NCBI GenBank assembly: GCA_937125035.1
Contig: CAKZLG010000179.1
Span: 1 to 35,514 of the forward strand
From: an uncultured Maribacter sp.
GTDB lineage: Bacteria > Bacteroidota > Bacteroidia > Flavobacteriales > Flavobacteriaceae
Reading direction: 5' to 3'
Length of the DNA stretch: 35,514 nucleotides
In this document: positions 16,732-28,600 of the stretch, piece after piece
Numbering within the stretch: position 1 is the stretch's first letter
How the letters are laid out: every line of letters starts with the position of its first letter
Notes under the pieces: generated by a model
Database searches by the model: none
What the model was told of the DNA's origin: nothing
What the model saw: the letters and a program-made list of their open reading frames with translations, nothing else
Made by a program: the position numbers and the translations under genes

Positions 16732-18210
16732 ATGAAGAACCAAATTCAGCTCATTGCTTATGTAGACCGGATGGGATGCAAGAAGATCAATGACCTCCAC
16801 CATCTTTTGCAGAATGAACTCAAGGGACTCTTTGGAGGGGTCCATTTATTGCCTTTTTATTACCCCATAGATGGTGAGGATGCGGGTTTTGATCCCATAG
16901 ACCACACCTTGATCGATCCTCGTTTGGGCCAATGGGAAGACCTGAAGGCACTGGCCGGGGATTATGAGGTCATGGCAGATTTGATCGTGAACCACATGTC
17001 TGCCAAGTCCAAAGAATTCCAGGATTTTTTGGAAAAGGGAGAGAGCTCCCCTTACAGTTCACTCTTTTTGGGGTTCAAGGATGTTTTCCCAAAGGGGGCC
17101 ACCGAGGACGATCTGTTGCGAATCTATAGACCTAGGCCCGGATTTCCCTTTACCAAAATGAAGGGTAAGGACGGTTCTGAACACCTGATCTGGACCACCT
17201 TCACCACCAATCAAGTGGACATAGACGTATTGAATCCAAGCGGAGAGCGTTATCTGGAGGGTATTCTGGACAAGTTTGAAGCCTCTGGGGTAAAAATGAT
17301 CCGTTTGGACGCCGCTGGCTATGCCATCAAAAAAGCAGGTACATCTTGCTTTATGATCCCGGAAACCTTTCAATTCATAGATGGTCTCACCCAAAAGGCA
17401 AAGGAAAGGGGCATCACCGTTCTTGTGGAAATCCATTCCTTCTACAAGACACAGATAGAGATTGCCAAAAAAGTGGACTATGTCTATGATTTTGCGCTTC
17501 CTGTTTTGGTCTTGGACACCCTGTTCAACCAAGACGCCACCCACCTGAAGCATTGGTTGGATATAGGTCCTAAAAACGCCATTTCGGTATTGGATACCCA
17601 TGATGGTATTGGTATTGTGGATGTGGCTTCAGAAAATGGGGTGCCCGGGCTCATTGCGGATGACGTGTTGGACCGTATCGTGGATCGGATGCATGCCAAT
17701 AGCGGGGGAACCAGTTTAAAGGCCACCGGGGCCGCAGCGTCCAATCTGGATCTGTATCAGGTGAATTGCACCTATTTTGAGGCCTTGGGCAAAAACGAGC
17801 TAGACTACTTCTTGGCAAGGGCCATACAATTCTTTGTGCCCGGCATACCCCAAGTTTATTATGTGGGGCTGTTTGCTGGCGAAAACGATATGAATCTATT
17901 GGAACAGACCAATGTGGGCCGGAACATCAATCGGCATTTTTTCACTAAAGCGGAGATTACAGAAACGTTGGAAAGGCCCTTTATCCAAACATTTACAAAA
18001 TTGATGCGACTAAGAAATGAGCACCCTGCCTTTAATGGAAGTTTTGAAGTGCTCCCCACTGCAAAGGATAGATTGCAACTACAGTGGGAGCTGCATGGGG
18101 AAGGCATTCTCTTGGATATTGATTTAAGCCAAAGGGAATTCAGTATAAAAGGGACCAAGGACGGGGACAAGGAGCATGTTTATTTTCAATCTGACAAGCC
18201 GTGGGGCTAG
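16732..18210 (+). CDS. Sucrose phosphorylase (GH13 subfamily 18)
   Basis: The enzyme splits sucrose with inorganic phosphate into alpha-glucose 1-phosphate and fructose. The 492-residue protein is close in length to the Bifidobacterium adolescentis enzyme (504) and has the same landmarks: HLLPFYYPIDGEDAGFDPIDH near the N-terminus, nucleophile Asp193 (RLDAAGY), acid/base Glu233 (EIHSFYK), transition-state Asp291 (LDTHDGIG), the phosphate-loop Arg135 (YRPRPG) and the specificity loop ATGAAASNLDLYQVN at about 331-345. There is no signal peptide, so it acts in the cytoplasm. Related GH13_18 enzymes use sucrose 6'-phosphate, glucosylglycerate or glucosylglycerol; the conserved loop and the next-door sucrose-type transporter favour sucrose. 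It follows queG by 90 bp and is 110 bp before the transporter. Confidence 0.88.
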   Translation: MKNQIQLIAYVDRMGCKKINDLHHLLQNELKGLFGGVHLLPFYYPIDGEDAGFDPIDHTLIDPRLGQWEDLKALAGDYEVMADLIVNHMSAKSKEFQDFLEKGESSPYSSLFLGFKDVFPKGATEDDLLRIYRPRPGFPFTKMKGKDGSEHLIWTTFTTNQVDIDVLNPSGERYLEGILDKFEASGVKMIRLDAAGYAIKKAGTSCFMIPETFQFIDGLTQKAKERGITVLVEIHSFYKTQIEIAKKVDYVYDFALPVLVLDTLFNQDATHLKHWLDIGPKNAISVLDTHDGIGIVDVASENGVPGLIADDVLDRIVDRMHANSGGTSLKATGAAASNLDLYQVNCTYFEALGKNELDYFLARAIQFFVPGIPQVYYVGLFAGENDMNLLEQTNVGRNINRHFFTKAEITETLERPFIQTFTKLMRLRNEHPAFNGSFEVLPTAKDRLQLQWELHGEGILLDIDLSQREFSIKGTKDGDKEHVYFQSDKPWG

Positions 18211-18320
18211 TTTAAAATACAGGGGGTACCAAGTGCCCCAAAAATAGCGTTGTAAAATGCGTATCTTGGAGGGGTGTTCTTGATAGGGCCGTACCTAATA
18301 AACCAAACAAACCAAACATC

Positions 18321-19637
18321 ATGATGAAATTCAAAAAACCGCACCTTAGCTTTTGGCAGATTTTTAATATGAATGTGGGTTTTTTGGGCATTCAGTACAG
18401 CTTTGGGCTACAACAGACCGCCATCAACCCCATATTCCTGTACCTTGGGGCGCCAGAGGATATGTTGCCCATTTTGAACATCGCGGGCCCCGTAACCGGC
18501 TTGGTGGTACAGCCCATCATTGGCGCCATGTCAGACAAGACCTGGTCTGCCCGTTGGGGGCGTCGTAAACCCTATTTTTTGATCGGGGCCTTGATCGGCA
18601 GTCTGTGCCTGTTCGCCTTTCCACATAGCCCTGTGCTGTGGTTTGCGGTTGGGTTGCTCTGGATTTTGGATGTGGGCAACAATATGGCCATGGAACCCTA
18701 TCGCGCTTTTGTGGGTGATAAACTACCGGAAAAGCAATTGAGCCTGGGCTACCAAATGCAGAGTCTGTTCGTGGGTGCCGGTATTTTACTGGCCAATGGT
18801 TCCATTGTTCTTTTTCAGAAATTGTTTGGAGGGGATGCCGTGGAAGTGGCGGGCACCATACCCACTTGGTTGTACTATTCCTTTTATATTGGGGGCATCC
18901 TTTCCATAACCACCATCTTGTGGTCCGTCCTCAGGACACCTGAAATTCCTCCTACGGATGAAGAAATGGCCGAAATTACCCATGCTAGGTCCAAGCCTCT
19001 AGCGGAGCGTATTGCCAAGCCCTTTGCAGAAATTTCCAACGCCATTAAGCAAATGCCCCAGTTCATGTGGAAGATCGGGGCCGTGTACCTCTTTCAATGG
19101 TATGCCCTTTTTGTGTATTGGCAGTACATCACCCCGCTTTTCATGCTCACTTTGGGATACTCCACTTCAGAAGCGGCATCACAATCGGCCCAAATGAGCT
19201 TAACGTACAATATCGTGACCATGGTCGTGGCCTTGGCCTTGGTGCCCCTTACCCTAAAGTATGGGGGGAGAAAAGTCTATGCCCTCAGTTTAGTAGGTAC
19301 AGGACTGGCCCTTTTTGCCATTCCGTACATACAAGATCCTTTTTTGGTCCTCATGCCCATGGTGTTCTTTGGGATTGGTTGGGCCGCCATGATGGGCATC
19401 CCCTATACCATGGTGTCCAAGGTGGTGCCCCAGGACCGGCGCGGGGTGTACATGGGCATTTTGAACATGATGATCGTTATTCCCATGGGCATTGAGACCT
19501 TGACTTTTGGGGGCATCTATAAGTACTTGTTGGGTGGCAACGCCATCAATGCCATGCTCTTTGCCGGGGCCTTTTTCATCATAGCGGCCGTCTTGGCCAT
19601 GCGGTTGAATGTAAGTGGCGCACAAGAGGAGTTGTAG
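18321..19637 (+). CDS. MFS sugar transporter, sucrose/SUC (GPH-like) type
   Basis: The 438-residue protein has twelve predicted hydrophobic helices and the signature loop between helices 2 and 3, RWGRRKP (residues 78-84), preceded by GAMSDKTW. This is characteristic of the plant SUC/SLC45 and bacterial sucrose or maltose proton-symporter group. MNVGFLGIQYSFGLQQ near the start is also typical of this family. Position directly after a sucrose phosphorylase gene makes sucrose the likely substrate; this is inference. The ATG at 18321 is followed by a second ATG, and either could be used. The 110 bp upstream hold no clear promoter of the TAnnTTTG type, so the gene may be co-transcribed with the phosphorylase. 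Confidence 0.85.
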   Translation: MMKFKKPHLSFWQIFNMNVGFLGIQYSFGLQQTAINPIFLYLGAPEDMLPILNIAGPVTGLVVQPIIGAMSDKTWSARWGRRKPYFLIGALIGSLCLFAFPHSPVLWFAVGLLWILDVGNNMAMEPYRAFVGDKLPEKQLSLGYQMQSLFVGAGILLANGSIVLFQKLFGGDAVEVAGTIPTWLYYSFYIGGILSITTILWSVLRTPEIPPTDEEMAEITHARSKPLAERIAKPFAEISNAIKQMPQFMWKIGAVYLFQWYALFVYWQYITPLFMLTLGYSTSEAASQSAQMSLTYNIVTMVVALALVPLTLKYGGRKVYALSLVGTGLALFAIPYIQDPFLVLMPMVFFGIGWAAMMGIPYTMVSKVVPQDRRGVYMGILNMMIVIPMGIETLTFGGIYKYLLGGNAINAMLFAGAFFIIAAVLAMRLNVSGAQEEL

Positions 19638-19650
19638 CGGCCATATCAGA

Positions 19651-19693
19651 ATATCACCATGATCATTATTCTCGGTTTCCTTTATGGTGGTAT
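19651..19693. repeat. Imperfect inverted repeat upstream of maeB
   Basis: ATATCACCAT (19651-19660) and ATGGTGGTAT (19684-19693) can pair over ten positions with one G-T wobble and a 23-nt loop. No T run follows. It sits just upstream of the presumed maeB -7 box, so an operator or a weak end hairpin for the transporter gene are both possible. Confidence 0.35.
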
Positions 19694-19705
19694 GTAGAAT
19701 ACTTC

Positions 19706-19713
19706 TAACTTTG
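19706..19713 (+). promoter_or_regulatory. Possible -7 box of the maeB-ruvA-sprA promoter
   Basis: TAACTTTG matches TAnnTTTG exactly and ends 20 bp before the maeB ATG. I do not see a TTG at 17-23 nt upstream, so support is partial. Confidence 0.5.
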
Positions 19714-19733
19714 ATTTTTGTAAACAACCCTAT

Positions 19734-22031
19734 ATGAGCAAGCAAAAACAGCGAAGGGAGGCCTTAGTGTACCATGCCAAGCCCCAACCCGGCAAGATTA
19801 AGGTAGTTCCCACAAAACCCTATTCCACTCAGCGCGATCTGGCCCTTGCCTATTCCCCAGGGGTGGCAGAGCCTTGTCTGGAAATAAAGAAGAACAAGGA
19901 AGATGTGTATAAGTACACGGCAAAGGGCAATGTGGTGGCCGTCATTTCCAACGGAACGGCCGTTTTGGGTCTGGGCAATATTGGTCCCGAAGCCTCTAAG
20001 CCCGTTATGGAAGGGAAGAGCCTTCTGTTTAAGATTTTTGCGGATATTGATGGGATTGACATTGAGCTGGATACCGAGGATGTGGACAAATTCGTGGAAA
20101 CGGTGAAGATCATAGCGCCCACTTTTGGAGGAATAAATCTTGAGGACATAAAAGCACCTGAGGCTTTTGAAATAGAGCGAAGGCTCAAGGAAGAGCTGGA
20201 TATTCCCGTGATGCATGATGATCAACACGGTACGGCCATCATATCTGCGGCCGCACTGTTGAACGCCCTTGAACTCACACATAAAAAAATGGAAAAGGTG
20301 AAGATCGTGGTCAGTGGTGCCGGGGCGGCGGCCATATCCTGTACACGGCTCTACCAAGCATTCGGGGCCAGGTCAGAGCATATTGTGATGTTGGACAGTA
20401 AGGGGGTCATTAAACAAGACCGTACCGATCTTTCATCCCAAAAGGCGGAGTTCGCCACCCAAAGGGACATTACTACCCTGGAAGAGGCTATGGAAGGGGC
20501 TGATGTGTTCATAGGCCTTTCCATGGCAGATGTGGTGACCCCAAAAATGTTGTTGTCCATGGCCAAGGACCCCATTGTGTTCGCCATGGCCAATCCCGAT
20601 CCGGAAATTGGGTATGAGCTGGCCTGTGCCACCCGCAAGGATATCGTCATGGCCACTGGCCGATCGGACCATCCCAACCAAGTGAACAACGTACTTGGTT
20701 TCCCCTTTATTTTTCGTGGAGCCTTGGATGTACGGGCCACCAAGATCAATGAGGAAATGAAAATGGCCGCAGTACGGGCCCTGGCGGAATTGACCAAAGA
20801 GCCGGTACCGGAACAGGTCAATATCACCTATGATACTACCCGGCTCACCTTTGGCAGGGAGTATATCATTCCAAAACCTTTTGATCCCCGCTTGATTGCC
20901 AAAATACCACCAGCCGTGGCCAAGGCGGCCATGGAAAGTGGCGTGGCCAAGGCGCCCATTCAGGATTGGGACAAATATGAGGAGGAGCTGCTGTTGCGTT
21001 CCGGAAATGACAATAAAGTGGTGCGCATGTTGCACAATAGGGCCAAGGTGAACCCAAAGCGCATTGTTTTTGCGGAGGCTGAACTGTTGGATGTTCTTAA
21101 AGCTGCACAAATAGTCTATGAGGAAGGCATTGCAGAACCTATTCTTTTAGGGCACAGACCTACGATCGAGCGATTGAAGTTGGAGCTGGAGTTTGATGCC
21201 GACGTACCCATCATTGACCCACGCTCAGACGATTCCAAGACCATAAGGACCATGTATGCCGATAAGCTGTGGCAATTGAGAAAGCGAAAAGGGGAGACCC
21301 GTTACAGTGCAAAGGTGAACATGGGCAAACGAAACTATTATGGTGCCATGATGCTCTTGGAAGGGGACGCGGATGGCATGATCTCCGGATATTCCAGGGC
21401 CTACCCCAAAGTATTGCGACCGGTCTTTGAGGTGTTGGGTAGGGCAAGCGGGGTCACAAAAGCCTCCACTGTGAACATCATGATCACGGACAGGGGCCCC
21501 ATGTTCCTGGCGGACACCTCCATTAATATAGACCCGAATGCCGAGGAATTGGCCGAGATTGCCCAAATGACCGCCAATGTGGCCAAGACCTTTGGTTTTG
21601 AACCCGTGGTGGCGCTATTGTCCTATACCAATTTTGGTTCCTCCAATCATAAACAGGCCCAAAAAGTGCGGGATGCGGTGGGCATTTTGCACCAAAGAAA
21701 CCCAGAGCTCGTGGTGGATGGTGAAATACAAACGGATTTTGCGCTGGACCAACAACTTTGCCATAACAATTTCCCCTTTTCCAAGTTGGCGGGCAGAAAG
21801 GTGAACACGCTCATATTTCCTAATTTAGATGCGGCCAACATCACCTACAAACTTTTGAAGAGCCTCAACAAGGCAGACTCCATAGGTCCTATCATGATCG
21901 GGTTGAAGAGGTCTGTGCATATTCTACAACTGGGTGCCAGTGTGGACGAAATGGTGAATATGGCCGCAGTGGCGGTCATTGATGCGCAGGAAAGGGAAAA
22001 ACGTAAGATGGCCAAAATAACCAATAGTTAG
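19734..22031 (+). CDS. maeB: NADP-type malic enzyme with phosphotransacetylase-like C-terminal domain
   Basis: The enzyme decarboxylates malate to pyruvate and supplies NAD(P)H. The 765-residue length is that of the two-domain MaeB class. Residues 1 to about 420 hold the malic enzyme part: [19 protein letters not shown] with the catalytic Tyr, [20 protein letters not shown], the metal-binding [11 protein letters not shown] and HDDQHGTA, and a Rossmann motif SGAGAAA. From about 430 the protein resembles phosphate acetyltransferase ([32 protein letters not shown]), a domain that in this class is thought to be regulatory, sensing acetyl-CoA, rather than catalytic. The gene opens an operon: ruvA starts 21 bp after its stop and sprA 5 bp after that. 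Confidence 0.95.
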   Translation: MSKQKQRREALVYHAKPQPGKIKVVPTKPYSTQRDLALAYSPGVAEPCLEIKKNKEDVYKYTAKGNVVAVISNGTAVLGLGNIGPEASKPVMEGKSLLFKIFADIDGIDIELDTEDVDKFVETVKIIAPTFGGINLEDIKAPEAFEIERRLKEELDIPVMHDDQHGTAIISAAALLNALELTHKKMEKVKIVVSGAGAAAISCTRLYQAFGARSEHIVMLDSKGVIKQDRTDLSSQKAEFATQRDITTLEEAMEGADVFIGLSMADVVTPKMLLSMAKDPIVFAMANPDPEIGYELACATRKDIVMATGRSDHPNQVNNVLGFPFIFRGALDVRATKINEEMKMAAVRALAELTKEPVPEQVNITYDTTRLTFGREYIIPKPFDPRLIAKIPPAVAKAAMESGVAKAPIQDWDKYEEELLLRSGNDNKVVRMLHNRAKVNPKRIVFAEAELLDVLKAAQIVYEEGIAEPILLGHRPTIERLKLELEFDADVPIIDPRSDDSKTIRTMYADKLWQLRKRKGETRYSAKVNMGKRNYYGAMMLLEGDADGMISGYSRAYPKVLRPVFEVLGRASGVTKASTVNIMITDRGPMFLADTSINIDPNAEELAEIAQMTANVAKTFGFEPVVALLSYTNFGSSNHKQAQKVRDAVGILHQRNPELVVDGEIQTDFALDQQLCHNNFPFSKLAGRKVNTLIFPNLDAANITYKLLKSLNKADSIGPIMIGLKRSVHILQLGASVDEMVNMAAVAVIDAQEREKRKMAKITNS

Positions 22032-22052
22032 AACCTACAGAAGAAAAACAGT

Positions 22053-22634
22053 ATGATCCATCACCTAAATGGTAAGTTAGTGGAAAAGAACCCTACCCAT
22101 ATCATAGTGGAATGCGGTGGGGTAGGGTATTTTGTGAACATATCCCTCAATACATTTTCAAAACTTAGCAATGAGGAACACATTAAGGTATTTACTTACC
22201 TACAGGTAAAAGAGGATGCACATACCCTGTTCGGATTTGCCGAACGATCGGAGCGGGAAATATTTAAGCTATTGCTCTCCGTATCGGGCATTGGCTCCAG
22301 TACGGCGAGGACCATGCTCTCATCCCTTTCCCCAATCCAAGTACGCGATGCCATTGCCCATGGTGACGTGACCACAATACAAGGGGTCAAGGGCATCGGC
22401 GCCAAGACGGCCCAACGGGTCATATTGGATCTGCGGGACAAGGTTTTGCAGGTCCAGGAAATGGATGAACTTTCCCCAGTTTCAAACAATACAAATAAAG
22501 AAGAAGCGTTATCTGCATTAGAGGTTCTTGGATTTGCCAGGAGACAGGCCGAAAAGGTTGTGGACAGGGCCATTTCGCAGGACGCCTCCTTAAGCGTGGA
22601 GAACATTATCAAACTTGCGCTGAAAAATTTGTAA
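22053..22634 (+). CDS. ruvA: RuvA, Holliday junction DNA-binding protein
   Basis: RuvA tetramers bind the four-way junction and load the RuvB motor. The 193-residue protein has the three expected parts: an N-terminal OB-fold (residues 1-63, with IIVECGGVGYFVNIS), a middle domain with two helix-hairpin-helix motifs (SVSGIGSSTA and GVKGIGAKTA), and a flexible linker followed by a short C-terminal helical domain (about 150-193, with LSALEVLGF) that contacts RuvB. It lies between maeB (21 bp) and sprA (5 bp), which is the usual neighbourhood in Flavobacteriia. Confidence 0.97.
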   Translation: MIHHLNGKLVEKNPTHIIVECGGVGYFVNISLNTFSKLSNEEHIKVFTYLQVKEDAHTLFGFAERSEREIFKLLLSVSGIGSSTARTMLSSLSPIQVRDAIAHGDVTTIQGVKGIGAKTAQRVILDLRDKVLQVQEMDELSPVSNNTNKEEALSALEVLGFARRQAEKVVDRAISQDASLSVENIIKLALKNL

Positions 22635-22639
22635 GCAAT

Positions 22640-25600
22640 TTGAAACTAGGGGCAAAATTTAATCTTAAAATACTTTTTAAGACTACTTTTCTATTCATTC
22701 TCTTTGGCGCCGCAACGCAATCCTTGCGGGCGCAGGAAGAGGGTGAACAGGAAGTGGATTCCGTACAGACCGGCTTTGATTTAGGGCGTATTGTATTGGA
22801 AAACCCAGAGAGCATTGTCTCAAAATACACGTATGACCCCCAGTTGGACCGGTACATCTACAATGAAACGGTGGGCAATTTCAACATAGGCTACCCCATA
22901 ATCCTTACTCCCGATGAGTATTATGAGCTCATAAGGAAAGAGGGCATAAAATCCTATTTCAAAGAAAAATCCGATGCCTATTCTGGCAAGAAGGAAGGCA
23001 GTGAGGCCGCACGCAGAAACTTACTGCCCAATTTTTATGTCAATAACAGTTTTTTTGAATCGGTCTTTGGAGGCAATACCATAGAAGTGATACCCCAAGG
23101 ATCCGTTGCCATGGATTTGGGCGTTATATGGCAAAAAAACGACAATCCCGCACTTTCCCCTAGGAACAGGACCAACCTATCCTTTGATTTTGATCAGCGC
23201 ATTAGTCTCAGTATGTTGGGCAAGATCGGTGAACGCCTACAAGTCACGGCCAACTATGATACAGAGGCTACCTTTGATTTTCAGAACATTGTAAAGTTGG
23301 ATTATACCCCTACGGAAGATGATATCATACGCAAGATAGAGGTGGGTAACGTGAACATGCCGCTCAACAGTTCTTTGATCCAAGGAGCGCAGAGCCTTTT
23401 TGGGATAAAGACGCAGCTGCAGTTTGGTAAGACCACCGTAACGGCCGTATTCTCCGAACAGCGTTCGCAGAACAACACGGTTGTGGCACAGGGGGGAGGC
23501 ACCTTGAACGAATTCAACATTACCGCTTTGGACTATGACGAGGACAAGCACTTTTTCTTGGCACAATATTTCAGGGACCAATACGATGAGGCGCTCTCAG
23601 AATACCCTTTCATAAAAAGCCAGGTGCAGATCACGCGGTTGGAGGTCTGGGTGACCAACAGAAACCAACAGACCCTCAATGTGCGTAATGTGGTGGCCCT
23701 TCAGGATTTGGGGGAGCCCAATCCGGAAAAAACGCGTATTGGTATAAATAACGGTGATGGGGCCGGCTTTTACAACAACCCATCAGATGTGAGGCCCAGA
23801 AACAATGCCAATGACCTTGATCCCAGATTGATTGGTGCAGGTGGGGCACTCTTGGAGGGGGTGCGTGATATTGCCACGGTGGAGAACGGTTTCAATCCGG
23901 CCAGTTTTGCCAATGGGTATAGCCCCAATCAAGGGTTTGACTACGCCATTTTGGAAAATGCGAGAAAATTGGAACTGGGCAGGGACTATGACTTCAATTC
24001 ACAATTGGGCTATATATCGCTTAACCAGCGGCTCAGCAATGATGAGGTCCTTGCCGTGGCCTACCAATATACGTTTCAAGGAGAAGTGTTTCAGGTGGGC
24101 GAATTCGCCAATGGGGGCTTGGAGGCCACCACCATCTCTGCAGGGGTTAACCCCATCATAGAAAACAATACCTTGGTTTTGAAATTGTTGAAGAGCAACA
24201 TAACCAACGTTACCGATCCCATTTGGGACCTCATGATGAAGAATATCTACGCCACGGGGGCGTTTCGCTTAAGTGAGGACGACTTTAAAATGAACATCCT
24301 GTATTCCGATCCCACCCCAAGGAACTATATTACCCCGGTAGATGAAGGGCCTGGATCCGGATGGCCGGAAGGACTCCAGGAACGCATACTTTTGGATGTC
24401 TTCAATCTAGATCGCTTGAACATTTATAACGATGTACAGCCCGGAGGGGACGGTTTTTTTGATTTTGTACCGGGCCAAACCATAGACATACAGGGAGGGC
24501 GCATCATTTTTACTAAGGTGGAACCCTTTGGGCGCTATCTTTTTGAAACCCTATCCAACGGTAATGACGACCAATATGATAACCCGGAGGCCTATAATCC
24601 AAACCAGGAATTTTACGTCTTCAGGGATATGTACGAGCTTACCAAGGCCGCTGCCCTACAAGACCCAGAAAAGAACAAGTTCATTTTAAAGGGCAGGTAT
24701 AAGTCAGAGGGGAGCAATGGTATACCCATTGGCGCTTTCAACGTACCGCGGGGTTCCGTACGGGTCACGGCTGGGGGCAGGCAGTTGCAAGAGGGCATCG
24801 ATTACACGGTCAACTACCAAGCAGGTACCGTACAACTCTTGGATCCCAGTTTGGAGGCCTCCAACGTGCCCATCAATATCTCCGTAGAGAACAATGCGGT
24901 CTTCGGCCAACAGACACGGCGCTTTACCGGGGTCAATGTGGAGCATCAGTTCAATGAGAATTTTGTATTGGGCGGTACCCTGTTGAACTTGAATGAAAGA
25001 CCGCTCACCCAAAAGGCCAATTTTGGCGTGGAACCTGTGAACAACACCATTTTTGGACTCAATGGAAATTTTTCCACAGAGGTGCCTTTCCTCACCCGTT
25101 TGGTGAACAAGCTCCCCAATATAGATACGGATGTCCCGTCTAACCTTTCCGTAAGGGGAGAGGTGGCATGGTTAAGTCCCAACTCGCCAAAGAACGCGGA
25201 TTTCCGGGGAGAGACCACCACCTATTTGGATGATTTTGAAGGAGCACAGGCACTGATAGACATACGGGCCTCCTTGGGCTGGACCCTGGCCAGTACGCCA
25301 TTGGAATTTGCGCAGGGCAATCAGCTGGCCGGCAGCTCACCAGAAGATCCGGACAATCTTTTGAACGGATTTGGCCGCGCCAAAATGGCGTGGTACACCA
25401 TAGACCCTATTTTTTATACCAACCAGCGGCCCGCTACCATCAGTGATAATGACATCTCCACCAACCCCACAAGAAGGGTTTTTATAGATGAGGTCTTTCC
25501 ACAAGTGGATATTGCTCAAGGGCAGACCACCGTGCAAGGCACTTTGGATATAGTGTACTACCCCAACCGCAAAGGCCCCTACAACAACAATCCCAATTTT

Positions 25601-28600
25601 GAGGCCCAGCCCCCAACGGAAAAATGGGCCGGTATCATGCGTTCCTTGAGCAGCACCAACTTTGAGCAGGCCAATGTGGAGTTTGTACAGTTCTGGGTCT
25701 TGGACCCTTATGTGGATGGGGAGGCAACATCGCCAGGGGAATTGGTTTTGAACTTGGGGAATATATCTGAGGATATTCTTAAAGATGGCAGAAAGCAGTA
25801 TGAAAACGGTCTGCCCGGAGTGGATAGTAATGAATTTGTGGCCCCCACCTCTTGGGGAGAGGTGCCCGCTACCCAGTCCCTCGTGTACGCCTTTGACGCC
25901 AGTGAGGCCAATAGGGGTCTTCAAGATCTTGGTCTTGATGGTTTGGACGATCAACGAGAGGGCACGGTGTATAGCAATAATCCGCCAGAAGACCCTGCGC
26001 TGGACAATTACCAGTATTACCTGAACCGTGAAGGCGGCATTTTGGAGCGCTATTTGGATTTCAACAACCCAGAGGGTAACTCGCCCGTTCAGGTGACCAA
26101 CACCAACAGGGGTTCCACCACGCTACCGGATGTGGAGGATATTGATCGTGACCTTACCATGAACACGGTCAACAGTTATTATGAATATCGGATTCCCATT
26201 AGGCCCAATACCACTATTGATGACCTGTATGTTACCGATATTAAAGAAGGGGTGACCCCAGAATTGCCCAATGGTGATCGCTTGAACAGGCGCTGGATAC
26301 AATATAAAATCCCATTGAGTGATTTTACGGATGCCGTTGGTGGTATTACGGATTTCAGGTCCATCAGTTTTATGCGGATGTACATGACCGGTTTCACATC
26401 GCCCACCGTGCTCAGGTTTGCCACGTTGGACCTTGTGCGGGGAGATTGGCGTACCTACACCAAAACCTTGCAGGACCGTGACATTGATGCGGACCCTTCA
26501 GATGACGGTACCGTACTGGAGGTCAATACCGTGAACATAGAGGAGAACAATAGTAGGATTCCCATACCTTACGTGCTGCCCCCGGGAGTATTGAGGGAAC
26601 AGTTGAACAATAACAACACCATCATCAGGCAAAATGAACAGTCGCTCTCCCTTCTGGTGCGCAATTTGGAGCCAAGGGATGCACGTGGCGTTTTCAAGAA
26701 CATCAACATCGACGTACGCCAGTATGAAAGCCTCAAAATGTTCATCCACGCGGAAAAGATCGTGGATGCCGATTATGCGGATAGCGCCACGCCACTCATT
26801 GGGTTTCTGCGCATAGGAACGGACTTTACCCAGAATTACTACCAAATAGAGATACCGCTGCAATTCACCCCTTTTGGCGCAACCACGGAAGCTGAGATTT
26901 GGCCAGAAGTGAATGAGCTCAATGTGGCCCTATCGGATTTGAACAAGGTAAAATCACTATGGATACAAGGACAGGATCTCAGTGAGGCCCGTTTTTTTGA
27001 AGTGGAGAATGGCGAGGTCTTTCCAGTGAATGAATTTGACCCTACCACTCCGGGTAGGTTGCGGATTGGCATTAAGGGCAATCCCTCCCTGGGCAGCATA
27101 CGAAGCATGATGGTGGGGGTAAAGAACCAAGACCAGTTGCCCGCTAGGGGAGAGGTGTGGTTCAACGAACTTCGTTTGGCGGGCTTGGACAATAACGGGG
27201 GCTGGGCCGCCGTGGCCGCCGTGGATGCCAACATAGCGGATTTTGCCAATGTGAGCGCCACGGGCAGTAAAAGTACTTCTGGGTTTGGGACCATAGATCA
27301 AATGCCCAATGAAAGGGCACGGGAGGACGCCATTACCTATGATGTCGTCACCAATGTGAACGTGGGCCAACTGCTGCCCAGGAAATGGGGCATACAACTA
27401 CCGTTCAATTACGGTATTTCTGAGCAGCTCATCACCCCAGAATTTGATCCGGTGTATGATGACCTTAAATTAAATGACCTGATCAATGCCGCACCAGACG
27501 CGGCGGCAGCGGATGAAATCCGGGAACAGGCGGAGGATTATACCAAACGCACCAGCATCAACCTCATAGGGGTACGCAAAGATCGTGGGGAGGAGGCCGA
27601 TGCCAATTTCTATGATATTGAAAACTTTACGTTCAATTACTCGTACAACGAAACCGATCACCGTGATTTTGAGATTGCCCAATTGCGCGATCAAAGCGTA
27701 AATACCGGTTTTGTCTACAACCACGCCTTTGAACCCGTGGAAGTGGCACCCTTCCAAAAGAAGGACTCCTTGTTTACGGGGAGATACTGGCAATGGCTCA
27801 AGGATTTGAACTTCAATCTGCTCCCGGCCAGTGTATCGCTCAACAGTAATATCAACAGGCAGTTCAACGCCCAGCGTTTCAGGGATGTGCGCGAGGAAGG
27901 GGTGGAACGTCTGGAGCTGCCGGAACTGCAACAGCGCAACTATCTTTTCAATTGGCAATATGCCGTCAACTACAACCTCACCAAATCCCTGCGGTTGAAC
28001 CTAACGGCCTCCAACAATAATATTGTAAGGAATTACTTCAATGAGGACGAGCCAGAGGATAGTAGGGATCGGATAGACCAGACCTTGGGCCTTTGGGACG
28101 GCTTTTTTGATATTGGGGAACCCAACAGACATTCCCAGCAGATGCAATTGAACTATGACCTGCCCTTCGCTAAGATTCCCGCGTTGGACTTTATGACCGC
28201 TCAATATACCTACACCAGTAATTTTGACTGGCAACGTGGCGGGGATGCCCTGAATGCCGTGGCCGGCGAAACGATCAATACGGTACAGAATGCCAATACC
28301 CATAACCTAACCGCGTCCATGACCTTGCAAAAGTTCTATGACCTAGTGGGCCTAAAGAAACGTGAGGGCGGTGCGGCCAGGACCAATAGAGGACCCATAA
28401 GGCCCAAGGCCGCCAATGGGGAGGAGGAAAAGGTGGAGAAAAAGACCAGCGACCTTTTTAATACCGTGGTGGATGTGGTGACCATGGTGAAACGGTTGAA
28501 TGTCAACTACAATGAGAGCAACGGTACCGTTTTGCCAGGGTATACGCAATCCATAGGTTTCATGGGTACCGCAAGACCCACCTTGGGCTTTGTGTTCGGC

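Noticed and set aside
18301-18317. Short AACCAAAC tandem repeat before the transporter
   Set aside because: It has only two copies of a simple A/C motif and is too short to be a repeat array or a clear regulator site.
20433-21110. Long minus-strand open frame of 225 codons inside maeB
   Set aside because: It is fully antisense to a well-conserved gene, its product has low-complexity His/Gly-rich sequence without a known motif, and it has no ribosome site. It is a shadow of maeB codon use.
25337-25954. Minus-strand open frame of 205 codons inside sprA
   Set aside because: It is antisense to a continuous sprA reading frame, and no recognisable protein pattern is seen.
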